NCBI GenBank assembly: GCA_019415645.1
Contig: DXYV01000062.1
Location: 1-11,521 of the forward strand
Direction of reading: 5' to 3'
DNA length: 11,521 nucleotides
DNA from: Clostridiales bacterium
GTDB lineage: Bacteria > Bacillota > Clostridia > Oscillospirales > Oscillospiraceae
Both the position numbers and the translations under genes were made by a program. The notes beneath the pieces were generated by a model. The model did not search any database and was not told the DNA's origin. It saw only the letters and a program-made list of their open reading frames with translations. This document shows, one piece after another, positions 4,827-11,521 of this stretch (positions are counted from its first letter, which is position 1; each line of letters opens with the position of its first letter).

Positions 4827-6863
4827 TTACGCCCGCTTGAACTGCTTCTCCAGCTGCTTGCGGGTCAGCTCGATGGCCACCGGCCGGCCGTGGGGGCAGT
4901 ATTTCACCTGCCCGCTCATGACCGCCCGGGCCACCACCTCCAGCTCCTCCTGGGCGCTCTTCCAGCCGCCCTTGATGGCCGCCTTGCAGGCCATGGTATG
5001 CAGCAGCTCGTCCCGGGCGCCGGCCGGGTCGGCGGTCCCTGTGGTCAGCAGCCGCTGGGCCAGGGTGAGCAGGGTGTCCTCGATGTCCCCCACGTCCACG
5101 TCGTCGGGGGCCTGACGGACCACCAGCGCACCGCCGCCGAAGTCCTCCACCGAGAACCCGAACTCCTCCAGCAGCGGCCCATGGGCCAGCAGGACCGCCT
5201 TCTCCTCCGGCGCGGGGGTGAAGGTCACCGGGGCCAGCAGCTGCTGGAGCATGGGCTTCCACCCCGCCGCCTTCAGCCGGTCGAAGTTCATCCGCTCGTG
5301 GGCGGCATGCTTGTCGATGAACAGGGCGGTCTCCCCCTGCTCCACCACCACATAGGTGTGGAACAGCTCCCCCCGAATGACCCAGGGGACCTCCGGCTCC
5401 TCCGCCGGCAGCTCCGGAGCCGGGGCCAGGGCGGGCGGTGCCTCCGGCAAGGGAACTTCCACAGCCGACTCTAATTTTGTGGAAAACGCCGCGGTTTTTG
5501 CCGGTTCCCCGGCGGTTTGGGCGGTCTGTGCCGGCGATTTTTCCACCGGATGGGACAGTGCGGTGGAACTCTCCGGCTCGTCGAAATCCTCCTCCGGCGG
5601 CGTGATGTTCACCCCCTGGGCGGCGGGTACGAACTTGGGCTTGGGCGGCTCTCCCGCCGGCTTCATCACCCGGCGCACCGGCGGGGCCGGGGTAAAGGCC
5701 GGCTCCGCCTTCGCCCCCCGCTGGGAAAAGGGCGAGGGCTGGGGGTCATGGAGGGTCAGGGTCTGTCCCTCCCCCTTCCGGAACTCCGCCGCCGGCATGG
5801 TGCGGAAGGCGGTCTGGTTGGGGGTCACCGTGTCGTGGGCCCTGGGCCTCTCGATGGCGGCCGCGGGGTGGCTGCGGTCCGCGTCCAGGGCGGCCAGCAC
5901 CGCATGATAGACCGTGGAAAACACCTGCTGCTCGCTGGTGAACTTCACCTCGGTCTTGGTGGGATGTACGTTCACGTCCACCGCGTTGAGCCTGGTGGTC
6001 AGGTGGAGCACGCAGCCGGGGAATTTGCCCACCATCTTCTGGTTTTTGTAGGCCTCCTCCACCGCCGCCTGCATGGTGCGGCTTTTGACATAGCGGCCGT
6101 TGACGAAAAAGTGCTGGTAGCTGCGGCTGCCCCGGCAGCAGGCGGGCAGCGAGGTAAAACCCTCCACGGACATGGCCTCCCCGGAGCCCTTCACCGGCGT
6201 GAAGCCCAGGGCGATGTCCCGGCCCAGCACGGCGTACATGGCCGATTTGAGCTGTCCGTCGCCGGGGGTGAGCATCTCCTGCCGGCCGTCCCGGAGAAAG
6301 CGCACCGACACCTCCGGATGGGCCAGAGTCTCCCGCTGGACCACGCCGAACACTGCCGCGCCCTCCGCCTGGTCCCGCTTCATGAATTTCAGCCGGGCGG
6401 GGGTGTTGAAGAACAGGTCGCGCACCACCATCGTAGTGCCCGCGGGGCAGCCCGCCTCCTCTTCCTCCACCACCACGCCCCCCTCCAGGGTCAGGGAGGC
6501 GCCCAGGGCGGCGTCCGCCACCCGGGTGAGCACCTCTACCCGGGCCACGGAGGCGATGGCGGCCAGGGCCTCTCCCCGGAAGCCCAGGGTGCCGATGGCC
6601 TCCAGGTCAAATTCCGTGGCGATCTTGGAGGTGGCGTGACGCAGGAACGCGGTGCGCACCTGGTCGGCAGCGATGCCGCAGCCGTCGTCGGTCACCCGAA
6701 CCAGAGACATACCCCCGTGGGCGATCTCCACCGTGACCTTGCGGGCCCCCGCGTCGATGGCGTTTTCCAGCAGCTCCTTGACCACGCTGGCCGGCCGCTC
6801 CACTACCTCGCCGGCAGCGATCAGGTCGGCCACATGGGGGTCTAATTGTCGAATGGTTGGCAT
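4827..6863 (-). CDS. mutL: DNA mismatch repair protein MutL with endonuclease motif
   Basis: A 678-aa MutL. Start ATG 6863 follows AGGAG (6871-6875, spacer 7). MutL is the ATP-driven coordinator that links mismatch-bound MutS to strand incision. The N-terminal GHKL ATPase is intact: KELLENAIDAGA (catalytic E30, Mg-binding N34), DDGCGI at 59-64 and GFRGEAL at 94-100. A proline/glutamate/alanine-rich linker covers about residues 335-490. The C-terminal domain carries the latent endonuclease: DKHAAHERMNFD at 517-528, ACKAAIKGG, CPHGRP at 656-661 and a C-terminal FKRA. The metal-binding motif is usually DQHAAHER..YE, so this copy has K for Q at 518 and D for the last E at 528. The key D517, H519 and E523 are kept, and activity is likely. 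It starts only 12 bases after the protease gene, whose stop codon overlaps the mutL ribosome binding site, so translational coupling is likely. Confidence 0.97.
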   Translation of the reverse strand: MPTIRQLDPHVADLIAAGEVVERPASVVKELLENAIDAGARKVTVEIAHGGMSLVRVTDDGCGIAADQVRTAFLRHATSKIATEFDLEAIGTLGFRGEALAAIASVARVEVLTRVADAALGASLTLEGGVVVEEEEAGCPAGTTMVVRDLFFNTPARLKFMKRDQAEGAAVFGVVQRETLAHPEVSVRFLRDGRQEMLTPGDGQLKSAMYAVLGRDIALGFTPVKGSGEAMSVEGFTSLPACCRGSRSYQHFFVNGRYVKSRTMQAAVEEAYKNQKMVGKFPGCVLHLTTRLNAVDVNVHPTKTEVKFTSEQQVFSTVYHAVLAALDADRSHPAAAIERPRAHDTVTPNQTAFRTMPAAEFRKGEGQTLTLHDPQPSPFSQRGAKAEPAFTPAPPVRRVMKPAGEPPKPKFVPAAQGVNITPPEEDFDEPESSTALSHPVEKSPAQTAQTAGEPAKTAAFSTKLESAVEVPLPEAPPALAPAPELPAEEPEVPWVIRGELFHTYVVVEQGETALFIDKHAAHERMNFDRLKAAGWKPMLQQLLAPVTFTPAPEEKAVLLAHGPLLEEFGFSVEDFGGGALVVRQAPDDVDVGDIEDTLLTLAQRLLTTGTADPAGARDELLHTMACKAAIKGGWKSAQEELEVVARAVMSGQVKYCPHGRPVAIELTRKQLEKQFKRA

Positions 6864-6875
6864 GGCGTTTCTCCT

Positions 6876-7541
6876 TTAATGGACCGCGGAAACGAGAGTA
6901 AACCCGTTGATGGCCATGTGCAGCAGCACGGCGGACCACACGGAGCCGCCCCGGTCATAGCACCAGGTCAGGGCGGCGGACATAGGGACATACTGGATGG
7001 CCAGCAGCAGATAGCGGGGGTCGATCCCCGCCGAGGAAAATACAAACTGCCACACGCAGTAAAAGCAGTAGGCCAGGATGGATACCACCCAGGCCAAAAT
7101 CCGGCTGTACCCCCGCAGGGCGCCGAACAGCAGGCCCCGGAACAGGACCTCTTCCACGATGGGCATGAGCACTACCAGAATGGCCACCGTAGCCGCCGGC
7201 GCAAGGAGGTATTCTTCCGCATAGTTGTAGGGATTGGGGTTCTCCACCGGATAAGGGATGCGCATGACCAGCAGATGGAGCACCCCCGCACCCACCAGCC
7301 CGGTGGCAAAGGCAAACAGATTTTCCGGCAGGCGGTCCAGCAGACAGTCGAAGCTGGTCCGCAGGTAGCTCCAGAACACCAGTACCACCAGAGTCACCGA
7401 CAGCAAATAGTAGATGACGTTGGCCTCCGCCACCGGCAGCTCCCCGCCGATGGAGCGCTGGATGGCTCCCATAACCGGCGGGAACACCAGCACGAACAAC
7501 GCAAAAAAGACCCATCCCCGGTTGCGCTCGTGGGCGCTCAT
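6876..7541 (-). CDS. CPBP-family intramembrane metalloprotease (Abi/CAAX protease-like)
   Basis: A 221-aa polytopic membrane protein if started at ATG 7541 (AGCAGGA just upstream, spacer 7). GTG 7574, with GAGGGGG at 7583-7589 and spacer 8, is a good alternative and would give 232 aa. The open frame runs on to 7766, but that part is a duplicated piece of mutS and hairpin DNA, so it is excluded. About five to six hydrophobic segments are visible. The catalytic EEVLFR motif lies at residues 130-135 and the HxxxN motif at 208-212 (HMAIN), as in CPBP glutamic/metallo-endopeptidases. The usual second motif, F...H, is not seen: the matching helix reads CFYCVWQF (159-166) without a histidine. Roles of this family in bacteria include peptide-signal processing and bacteriocin self-immunity; none can be assigned here. 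Its place between mutS and mutL is unusual, and tight spacing ties its expression to mutL. Confidence 0.85.
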   Translation of the reverse strand: MSAHERNRGWVFFALFVLVFPPVMGAIQRSIGGELPVAEANVIYYLLSVTLVVLVFWSYLRTSFDCLLDRLPENLFAFATGLVGAGVLHLLVMRIPYPVENPNPYNYAEEYLLAPAATVAILVVLMPIVEEVLFRGLLFGALRGYSRILAWVVSILAYCFYCVWQFVFSSAGIDPRYLLLAIQYVPMSAALTWCYDRGGSVWSAVLLHMAINGFTLVSAVH

Positions 7542-7596
7542 CTGCCGGTCCTGCTGTTTTCCTCGGTAATGCACCGCCTGGTCCCCCTCTCTGGTT

Positions 7597-7647
7597 TTCT
7601 GCTTCCATTCGTACCGCAAATTCATCGCTTCGATCGGCGTCAGGGTC
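7597..7647 (-). repeat. Displaced second copy of the mutS 3' coding end
   Basis: This 51-base stretch matches 7789-7839 (the last codons of mutS) at 48 of 51 positions with no gap. The copies are exactly 192 bases apart, so they stay in the same reading frame. Translated on the minus strand it reads TLTPIEAMNLRYEWKQK, against TLTPIEAMNLLYEWKQK in MutS. Two of the three base differences are synonymous (ATT/ATC, TAT/TAC); the third changes Leu to Arg. It lies upstream of both plausible start codons of the protease gene. Confidence 0.93.
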
Positions 7648-7767
7648 CGCCGGGACCCCCATTTCCCCTTTTTCCGGACGAAGTGAATTCGTCCGGAACC
7701 AGGATTTCCTGCGGAAATCCGGAACGGCTGCCGCCGCCCGTTGCGCGGGTCCCCGTGGAAACCCACG
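7643..7767. repeat. Hairpin-dense spacer between the two mutS-end copies
   Basis: Five inverted repeats are packed into 125 bases: GGGTCC/GGACCC (7643-7648/7653-7658, loop 4); TTCCGGACGAA/TTCGTCCGGAA (7672-7682/7688-7698, loop 5); GGATTTCC/GGAAATCC (7702-7709/7713-7720, loop 3); CCCG/CGGG (7737-7740/7746-7749, loop 5); and CGTGG/CCACG (7754-7758/7763-7767, loop 4). TCCGGAAC also occurs twice in direct orientation (7692-7699 and 7718-7725). None of the hairpins is followed by a T-run on the minus strand, so a simple terminator is unlikely. The stretch may be a REP-like element, an RNA processing site or part of an integration scar. Confidence 0.85.
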
Positions 7768-7781
7768 ATCGTCTGTACCGG

Positions 7782-10376
7782 TCACAGCTTCTGCTTCCAT
7801 TCATACAGCAAATTCATCGCTTCAATCGGCGTCAGGGTCTCCACGGCAGTCCTGCGGAGCGCGTCGGCCACCTGGGCGGCCCCCACGTCCAGCAGGGACA
7901 TCTGCCCCTGTTCTGCCGCGGTCTGGGCCGCAGGCGCGCTGTGGCCCTCCGCCTCCAGCTCGGCCAGGATGTCCCGGGCCCGCTCGATGACCCGGCTGGG
8001 CACGCCGGCCAGCTTGGCCACCTCGATTCCGTAGCTCTGGTCCGCGCCGCCGGGCACGATCTTGCGCAGGAACACGATGTCGTCCTTGCGCTTCTTGGCG
8101 GCGATGTTGTAATTTTTCACCCCGTCGATCTGCCCCTCCAGTGCGGTCAGCTCGTGGTAATGGGTGGCGAAGAGGGTCTTGGCTCCCAGCCGCTTTTTGT
8201 CGGCGCAGTATTCCAGCACCGCCCGGGCGATGGCCATTCCGTCGTAAGTCGAGGTGCCCCGGCCGATCTCGTCCAGGATGAGCAGGCTCTTGCTGGTGGC
8301 GTTTTTCAGCAGCTCGGCCACCTCGCTCATCTCCACCATGAAGGTGGACTGCCCGGCGGAGAGGTCGTCGCTGGCCCCGATGCGGGTAAAGATGCGGTCC
8401 ACCACGCCGATGTGAGCCGACCGGGCGGGCACAAAGCTGCCCATCTGGGCCATCAGGGTGATCAGCGCCACCTGGCGCATATAGGTAGACTTGCCCGCCA
8501 TGTTGGGGCCGGTGATGATGGCCAGGCGGTTCTCTCCGCCGTCCATGGCGGTGTCGTTGGGCACGAACAGGCTGCCCTTGAGCACCTTCTCCACCACCGG
8601 GTGTCGTCCGTCCCGAATCTCCAGCCGGTCGGACAGGTCCACCACCGGCCGGCAGTAGTTCCCCTCGGCGGCCAGCACCGCGAAGGCGCACAGCACGTCC
8701 AGCTGGGCCACGGCGGCGGCGGACGCCTGGATGTCGGCCACCCGGTCGGCGGCGGCCTGGCGCACCTGGGTGAACAGCTCGTATTCCAGGGCCGTGATCT
8801 TGTCCTGGGCGGAGAGGATGTCGTGCTCCAGGTCCTTGAGCTCCTGGGTGATGTAGCGCTCGCAGTTGACCAGGGTCTGCTTGCGGATGTAGTGGTCGGG
8901 CACCAGGTCGTAATTGGACTTGGACACCTCGATGTAATAGCCAAATACCTTGTTGTAGCCCACCTTCAGGGACTTGATCCCGGTCTTTTCCTTCTCCCGG
9001 GCCTCAATGGCGGCCACCATGGAGGCGCCGTTCTCGATGATGTCCCGCAGATGGTCCACCTGCTGGTCATAGCCCCTGCGGATAAAGCCGCCCTCCCGCA
9101 CGGAGAAGGGGGGCTCGTCCACAATGGCCCGGCTGATGAGCTCACACAGCTCGGGCAGGTCGTCCAGCTCCCGCTCCAGGTCCTCCAGCAGCGGGGCGGA
9201 CAGCGGGGCGATCAGGGCGCGCAGTCCGGGCAGCCTGCCCAAGCCGGAGGCCAGGGCCACCAGATCCCGCCCGCCGGCGGTGCCGTAGACGATGCGGCCG
9301 ATGAGCCGCTCCAGGTCGGTGACCTCCTTCAGAGCCAGGGTCAGCTCCTCCCGGGCGATGGAATCCCCAACCAGGGCCTCCACCGCCGCCAGCCGCCGCT
9401 CGATGAGCACCGGCGAGAGCAGGGGCCGCTGAATCCAGGCCCGCAGCATCCGCGCGCCCATGGCGGTGCGGGTCCGGTCCAGCACCCACAGCAGCGAGCC
9501 CTTCTTCTCCTTGCCCCGCAGGGTCTCGGTCAGCTCCAGGGTCTGCCGGGCGGTCAGGTCCAGCTCCATGAACTGTCCCCCAGTGTACCAGCTCAGGGCG
9601 GTGATGTGGGACAGGTCGGTCTTTTGGGTCTCCACCAGATAGGACAGCAGGGCGGCCGCCGCCTGAAGCGGCGCGTCGTTCCCCGGCGGCAGGTCCTCCA
9701 GTCCGGTGCGGAACTGGGCCTCCAGCGCCGCCCGGGCCCCCTCGGCCCGGAAGCGGTACTCCCCGCCCTGCTCGCAGAAGCACTCCAGCCGGTCCCGCAG
9801 CAGGCTGAGCAGCTCAGCGCAGCTCCATGCCCCGTCCGAGAGCACCGCCTGCCGGGGGGCGAACCGGCCCAGCTCGTTCATCAGGTGGATCAGCTTGGAG
9901 GCCCCCTGGAAGGCCGTCACTCGGAACTCGCCGGTGGTCAGGTCGCAGAAGGCCACGGAGGCGGCAGCCGAGTCCAGATAGACGGCGCAGATGTAGTTGT
10001 TTTTCTCCTCCTCCAGCATCGCGGTCTCCATGACCGTGCCGGGGGTGACGATGCGGATGATGTCCCGGTCCACCAGGCCCTTGGCGGTGGCCGGGTCCTC
10101 CATCTGCTCGCAGATGGCCACCTTATAGCCCCGCTTCATCAGCCGGGCGATGTAGCTGTCCACCGCGTGATAGGGCACGCCGCACATGGGGGTGCGCTCC
10201 TCCGGCGGCTTGTTGCGGTCCCGGGTGGTCAGGGTGAGGTTGAGCTCCTCCGCGCCGATCTTGGCGTCCTCGTGGAACATCTCGTAAAAATCGCCCAGCC
10301 GAAAAAACAGCAGGCAGTCCGGATGCTCCGCCTTGATCTGAACATATTGCTTCATCATGGGTGTGAGCTCAGCCAT
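7782..10376 (-). CDS. mutS: DNA mismatch repair protein MutS
   Basis: An 864-aa MutS, normal length for the MutS1 family. Start ATG 10376 has AAGGAGG (10384-10390) with a 7-base spacer. It binds mispaired bases and small loops, then recruits MutL in an ATP-dependent step. The mismatch-reading F-x-E is present as FYE at residues 30-32 in the N-terminal domain (GDFYEMF). The ABC-type ATPase is complete: Walker A GPNMAGKST at 623-631, a STFMVEMSE signature, Walker B LLILDEIG with D702/E703 and a FATHYHEL switch histidine. A C-terminal dimerisation helix region (RVIERARDILAELE) and the family-typical end TLTPIEAMNLLYEWKQK follow. The gene lies 41 bases after miaB, so the two are probably co-transcribed. 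The last 51 coding bases recur downstream as a separate repeat. Confidence 0.98.
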   Translation of the reverse strand: MAELTPMMKQYVQIKAEHPDCLLFFRLGDFYEMFHEDAKIGAEELNLTLTTRDRNKPPEERTPMCGVPYHAVDSYIARLMKRGYKVAICEQMEDPATAKGLVDRDIIRIVTPGTVMETAMLEEEKNNYICAVYLDSAAASVAFCDLTTGEFRVTAFQGASKLIHLMNELGRFAPRQAVLSDGAWSCAELLSLLRDRLECFCEQGGEYRFRAEGARAALEAQFRTGLEDLPPGNDAPLQAAAALLSYLVETQKTDLSHITALSWYTGGQFMELDLTARQTLELTETLRGKEKKGSLLWVLDRTRTAMGARMLRAWIQRPLLSPVLIERRLAAVEALVGDSIAREELTLALKEVTDLERLIGRIVYGTAGGRDLVALASGLGRLPGLRALIAPLSAPLLEDLERELDDLPELCELISRAIVDEPPFSVREGGFIRRGYDQQVDHLRDIIENGASMVAAIEAREKEKTGIKSLKVGYNKVFGYYIEVSKSNYDLVPDHYIRKQTLVNCERYITQELKDLEHDILSAQDKITALEYELFTQVRQAAADRVADIQASAAAVAQLDVLCAFAVLAAEGNYCRPVVDLSDRLEIRDGRHPVVEKVLKGSLFVPNDTAMDGGENRLAIITGPNMAGKSTYMRQVALITLMAQMGSFVPARSAHIGVVDRIFTRIGASDDLSAGQSTFMVEMSEVAELLKNATSKSLLILDEIGRGTSTYDGMAIARAVLEYCADKKRLGAKTLFATHYHELTALEGQIDGVKNYNIAAKKRKDDIVFLRKIVPGGADQSYGIEVAKLAGVPSRVIERARDILAELEAEGHSAPAAQTAAEQGQMSLLDVGAAQVADALRRTAVETLTPIEAMNLLYEWKQKL
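7789..7839 (-). repeat. Functional copy of the duplicated mutS 3' end
   Basis: This is the mutS-internal partner of the repeat at 7597-7647. It covers the codons for TLTPIEAMNLLYEWKQK, and the TGA stop lies 4 bases beyond it. A repeated gene 3' end that restores the coding sequence is the usual signature of site-specific integration into the end of a gene. Confidence 0.9.
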
Positions 10377-10417
10377 GAAAGGGCCTCCTTCGTTCTTTCT
10401 CTCTAAAAATAAACCAG

Positions 10418-11521
10418 TTAGTCGATTTGTTCCCCAAACAGGGCCCAGGTGGAGGCGTCCGCAATGCGCACGTTCACAAACCGGCCCACCAGAGCGGGAT
10501 CGCCGCTCAAATGCACCAGCCGGCCGCCGGCGGTACGGGCGTTGAGGTTGTTGCGGGGATCGTCGCTCTCCCCATCCACCAGGCAGCGCTGGACGGTGCC
10601 CACATAGGCCTGGTGTTTCTCGTGGGAGATCTGGTCCTGCACGGCCACCAAACGGTTGAAGTTGGCGGCTTTCTCCTCCTTGGACATGGGATCGGGCAGC
10701 TGGGCCGCCGGGGTCCCCTTCCGGGGGGAATAGATAAAGGTGAACAGCGCGTCGAAGCGCACCTGCTCCACCAGGGAGAGGGTCTCCTCAAATTCCGGCG
10801 TGGTCTCGCCGGGGAAGCCCACGATCACGTCGGAGGTGAGCACGATGTCCGGGATTCGCGCGCGCAGCGCGGCCACCTTTTCCAGGTAGGTCTCCCGGGT
10901 GTAGCGGCGGTTCATCTCTTTCAGCACGCGGTTATTGCCCGCCTGGAAGGGCAGATGGATGTGGGGCGCCACCTTTTCGCAGTCCCGCATGACGTCGAAC
11001 AGCCGCTCGGTGGCGTCCTTGGGATGGGAGGTCATGAACCGCAGTAAAAACTCCCCCGGAATGGCATTGGCTCGCTCCAGCAGCGTGGGGAAGTCCATGG
11101 GCTCAGCCAGGTCCTTGCCGTAGGAGTTCACGTTCTGGCCCAACAGGGTGATGTCCTTGTAGCCCGTCTCCACCAGCTCCTGAATTTCCTTCAGAATCCG
11201 CTCGGGCTCCCGGCTGCGCTCCCGGCCGCGCACATAGGGCACGATGCAGTAGGAGCAGAAGTTGTTGCATCCATACATGATGGACACCCAGGCCTTGACC
11301 TTCCCCGTGCGCTGCACGGGCAGGCCCTCAGCGATGGCGCCGTCGGAGTCCGCGTGCTCGAAAATGCGCCCCCGGCGGGTGTAGACCCGGCAGAGAAATT
11401 CCGGGAACCGCCACAGCACATGGGGCCCGAATACCACATCCACATGGCGGTAGGACTGCTTGATCTTCTCCGCCACATGGGCCTCCTGGGCCATGCAGCC
11501 GCACACGCAGATGATCTGCTC
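10418..11521 (-). CDS. miaB: tRNA-2-methylthio-N6-dimethylallyladenosine synthase MiaB (5' end outside window)
   Basis: 367 C-terminal residues are present; the frame is open to the right edge, so roughly 80-100 N-terminal residues are missing. MiaB is a radical-SAM methylthiotransferase that converts i6A37 to ms2i6A37 in tRNAs reading UNN codons. The end of the N-terminal MTTase domain is visible (CGCMAQE, with a cysteine of the auxiliary iron-sulfur cluster). The radical-SAM cluster motif CNNFCSYC is encoded at 11246-11269. GQNVNSYG, LRFMTSHPKD, HLPFQAGNNRVL and SDVIVGFPGET follow, all typical of the MiaB family. The last 65 or so residues form the TRAM domain, with GESDDPRNNLNARTAGGR and a closing VNVRIADASTWALFGE. 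It heads the visible part of the mutS-mutL unit, a common arrangement in Clostridia. Confidence 0.96.
   Translation of the reverse strand, partial: EQIICVCGCMAQEAHVAEKIKQSYRHVDVVFGPHVLWRFPEFLCRVYTRRGRIFEHADSDGAIAEGLPVQRTGKVKAWVSIMYGCNNFCSYCIVPYVRGRERSREPERILKEIQELVETGYKDITLLGQNVNSYGKDLAEPMDFPTLLERANAIPGEFLLRFMTSHPKDATERLFDVMRDCEKVAPHIHLPFQAGNNRVLKEMNRRYTRETYLEKVAALRARIPDIVLTSDVIVGFPGETTPEFEETLSLVEQVRFDALFTFIYSPRKGTPAAQLPDPMSKEEKAANFNRLVAVQDQISHEKHQAYVGTVQRCLVDGESDDPRNNLNARTAGGRLVHLSGDPALVGRFVNVRIADASTWALFGEQID

Noticed and set aside
5517..6845. Long + strand open frame opposite mutL
   Set aside because: It is the mirror frame of mutL with low-complexity composition and no start signals.
7671..7698. 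Possible intrinsic terminator after mutS
   Set aside because: The perfect stem is followed by A-rich and G-rich sequence on the minus strand, not by a T-run, so it lacks the second half of a terminator.
7542..7766. N-terminal extension of the protease to ATG 7766
   Set aside because: It would include the hairpin spacer and the duplicated mutS tail. No ribosome binding site precedes 7766, while both 7574 and 7541 have one next to the first membrane helix.
6846..10406. Very long + strand open frame (1186 codons) across mutS, the protease gene and the mutL start
   Set aside because: It is antisense to clear mutS with all motifs intact. Its translation is a repetitive His/Gln/Gly/Leu-rich string typical of the mirror frame of GC-rich genes.

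Overview
The window looks like the chromosome of a high-GC Firmicute, most likely a gut member of the Oscillospiraceae (Flavonifractor/Oscillibacter-like). This is inferred from three things: GC-rich coding with strong AAGGAGG-type ribosome binding sites, the clostridial order miaB-mutS-(...)-mutL, and a MutL that carries its own endonuclease motif, as in bacteria without MutH. No tRNA, rRNA, CRISPR array or intact insertion sequence was seen.

Left part (1-3057, + strand): the 3' end of a RelA/SpoT-type (p)ppGpp synthetase/hydrolase; then an unusual 336-aa protein that looks like an ATP-grasp carboxylate-amine ligase with its nucleotide-binding core missing; then a MurE-like Mur ligase with intact catalytic motifs. 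A strong intrinsic terminator closes this unit. The ATP-grasp remnant and the MurE-like enzyme look like a functional pair, probably in cell-wall or peptide-ligase chemistry, but the substrate is unknown.

Middle part (3058-4770): a short, poorly conserved islet between two convergent core operons. It holds a small membrane-anchored extracytoplasmic protein (+) with its own promoter, a two-helix membrane protein (-) with a good promoter and a structured 3' region, and an AT-rich cytoplasmic protein (+) that may be an orphan immunity protein. Base composition drops sharply from about 4040 to 4770, which suggests horizontal acquisition.

Right part (4774-11521, - strand, read right to left): miaB (5' end outside the window), mutS, a CPBP-family intramembrane protease gene and mutL, ending at a near-perfect hairpin that can terminate transcription from both sides. 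The tRNA methylthiotransferase and the two mismatch-repair genes are the usual clostridial set. The protease gene sits between mutS and mutL and is tightly coupled to mutL.

The most unusual non-coding feature lies between mutS and the protease gene. The last 51 bases of mutS coding sequence occur again 192 bases downstream (48/51 identical, same reading frame), and the space between is packed with hairpins. This looks like the scar of an integrative element or of a mutS allele replacement. Chromosomal islands are known to control this operon by integrating near mutL in Streptococcus pyogenes, which makes the scar worth checking.
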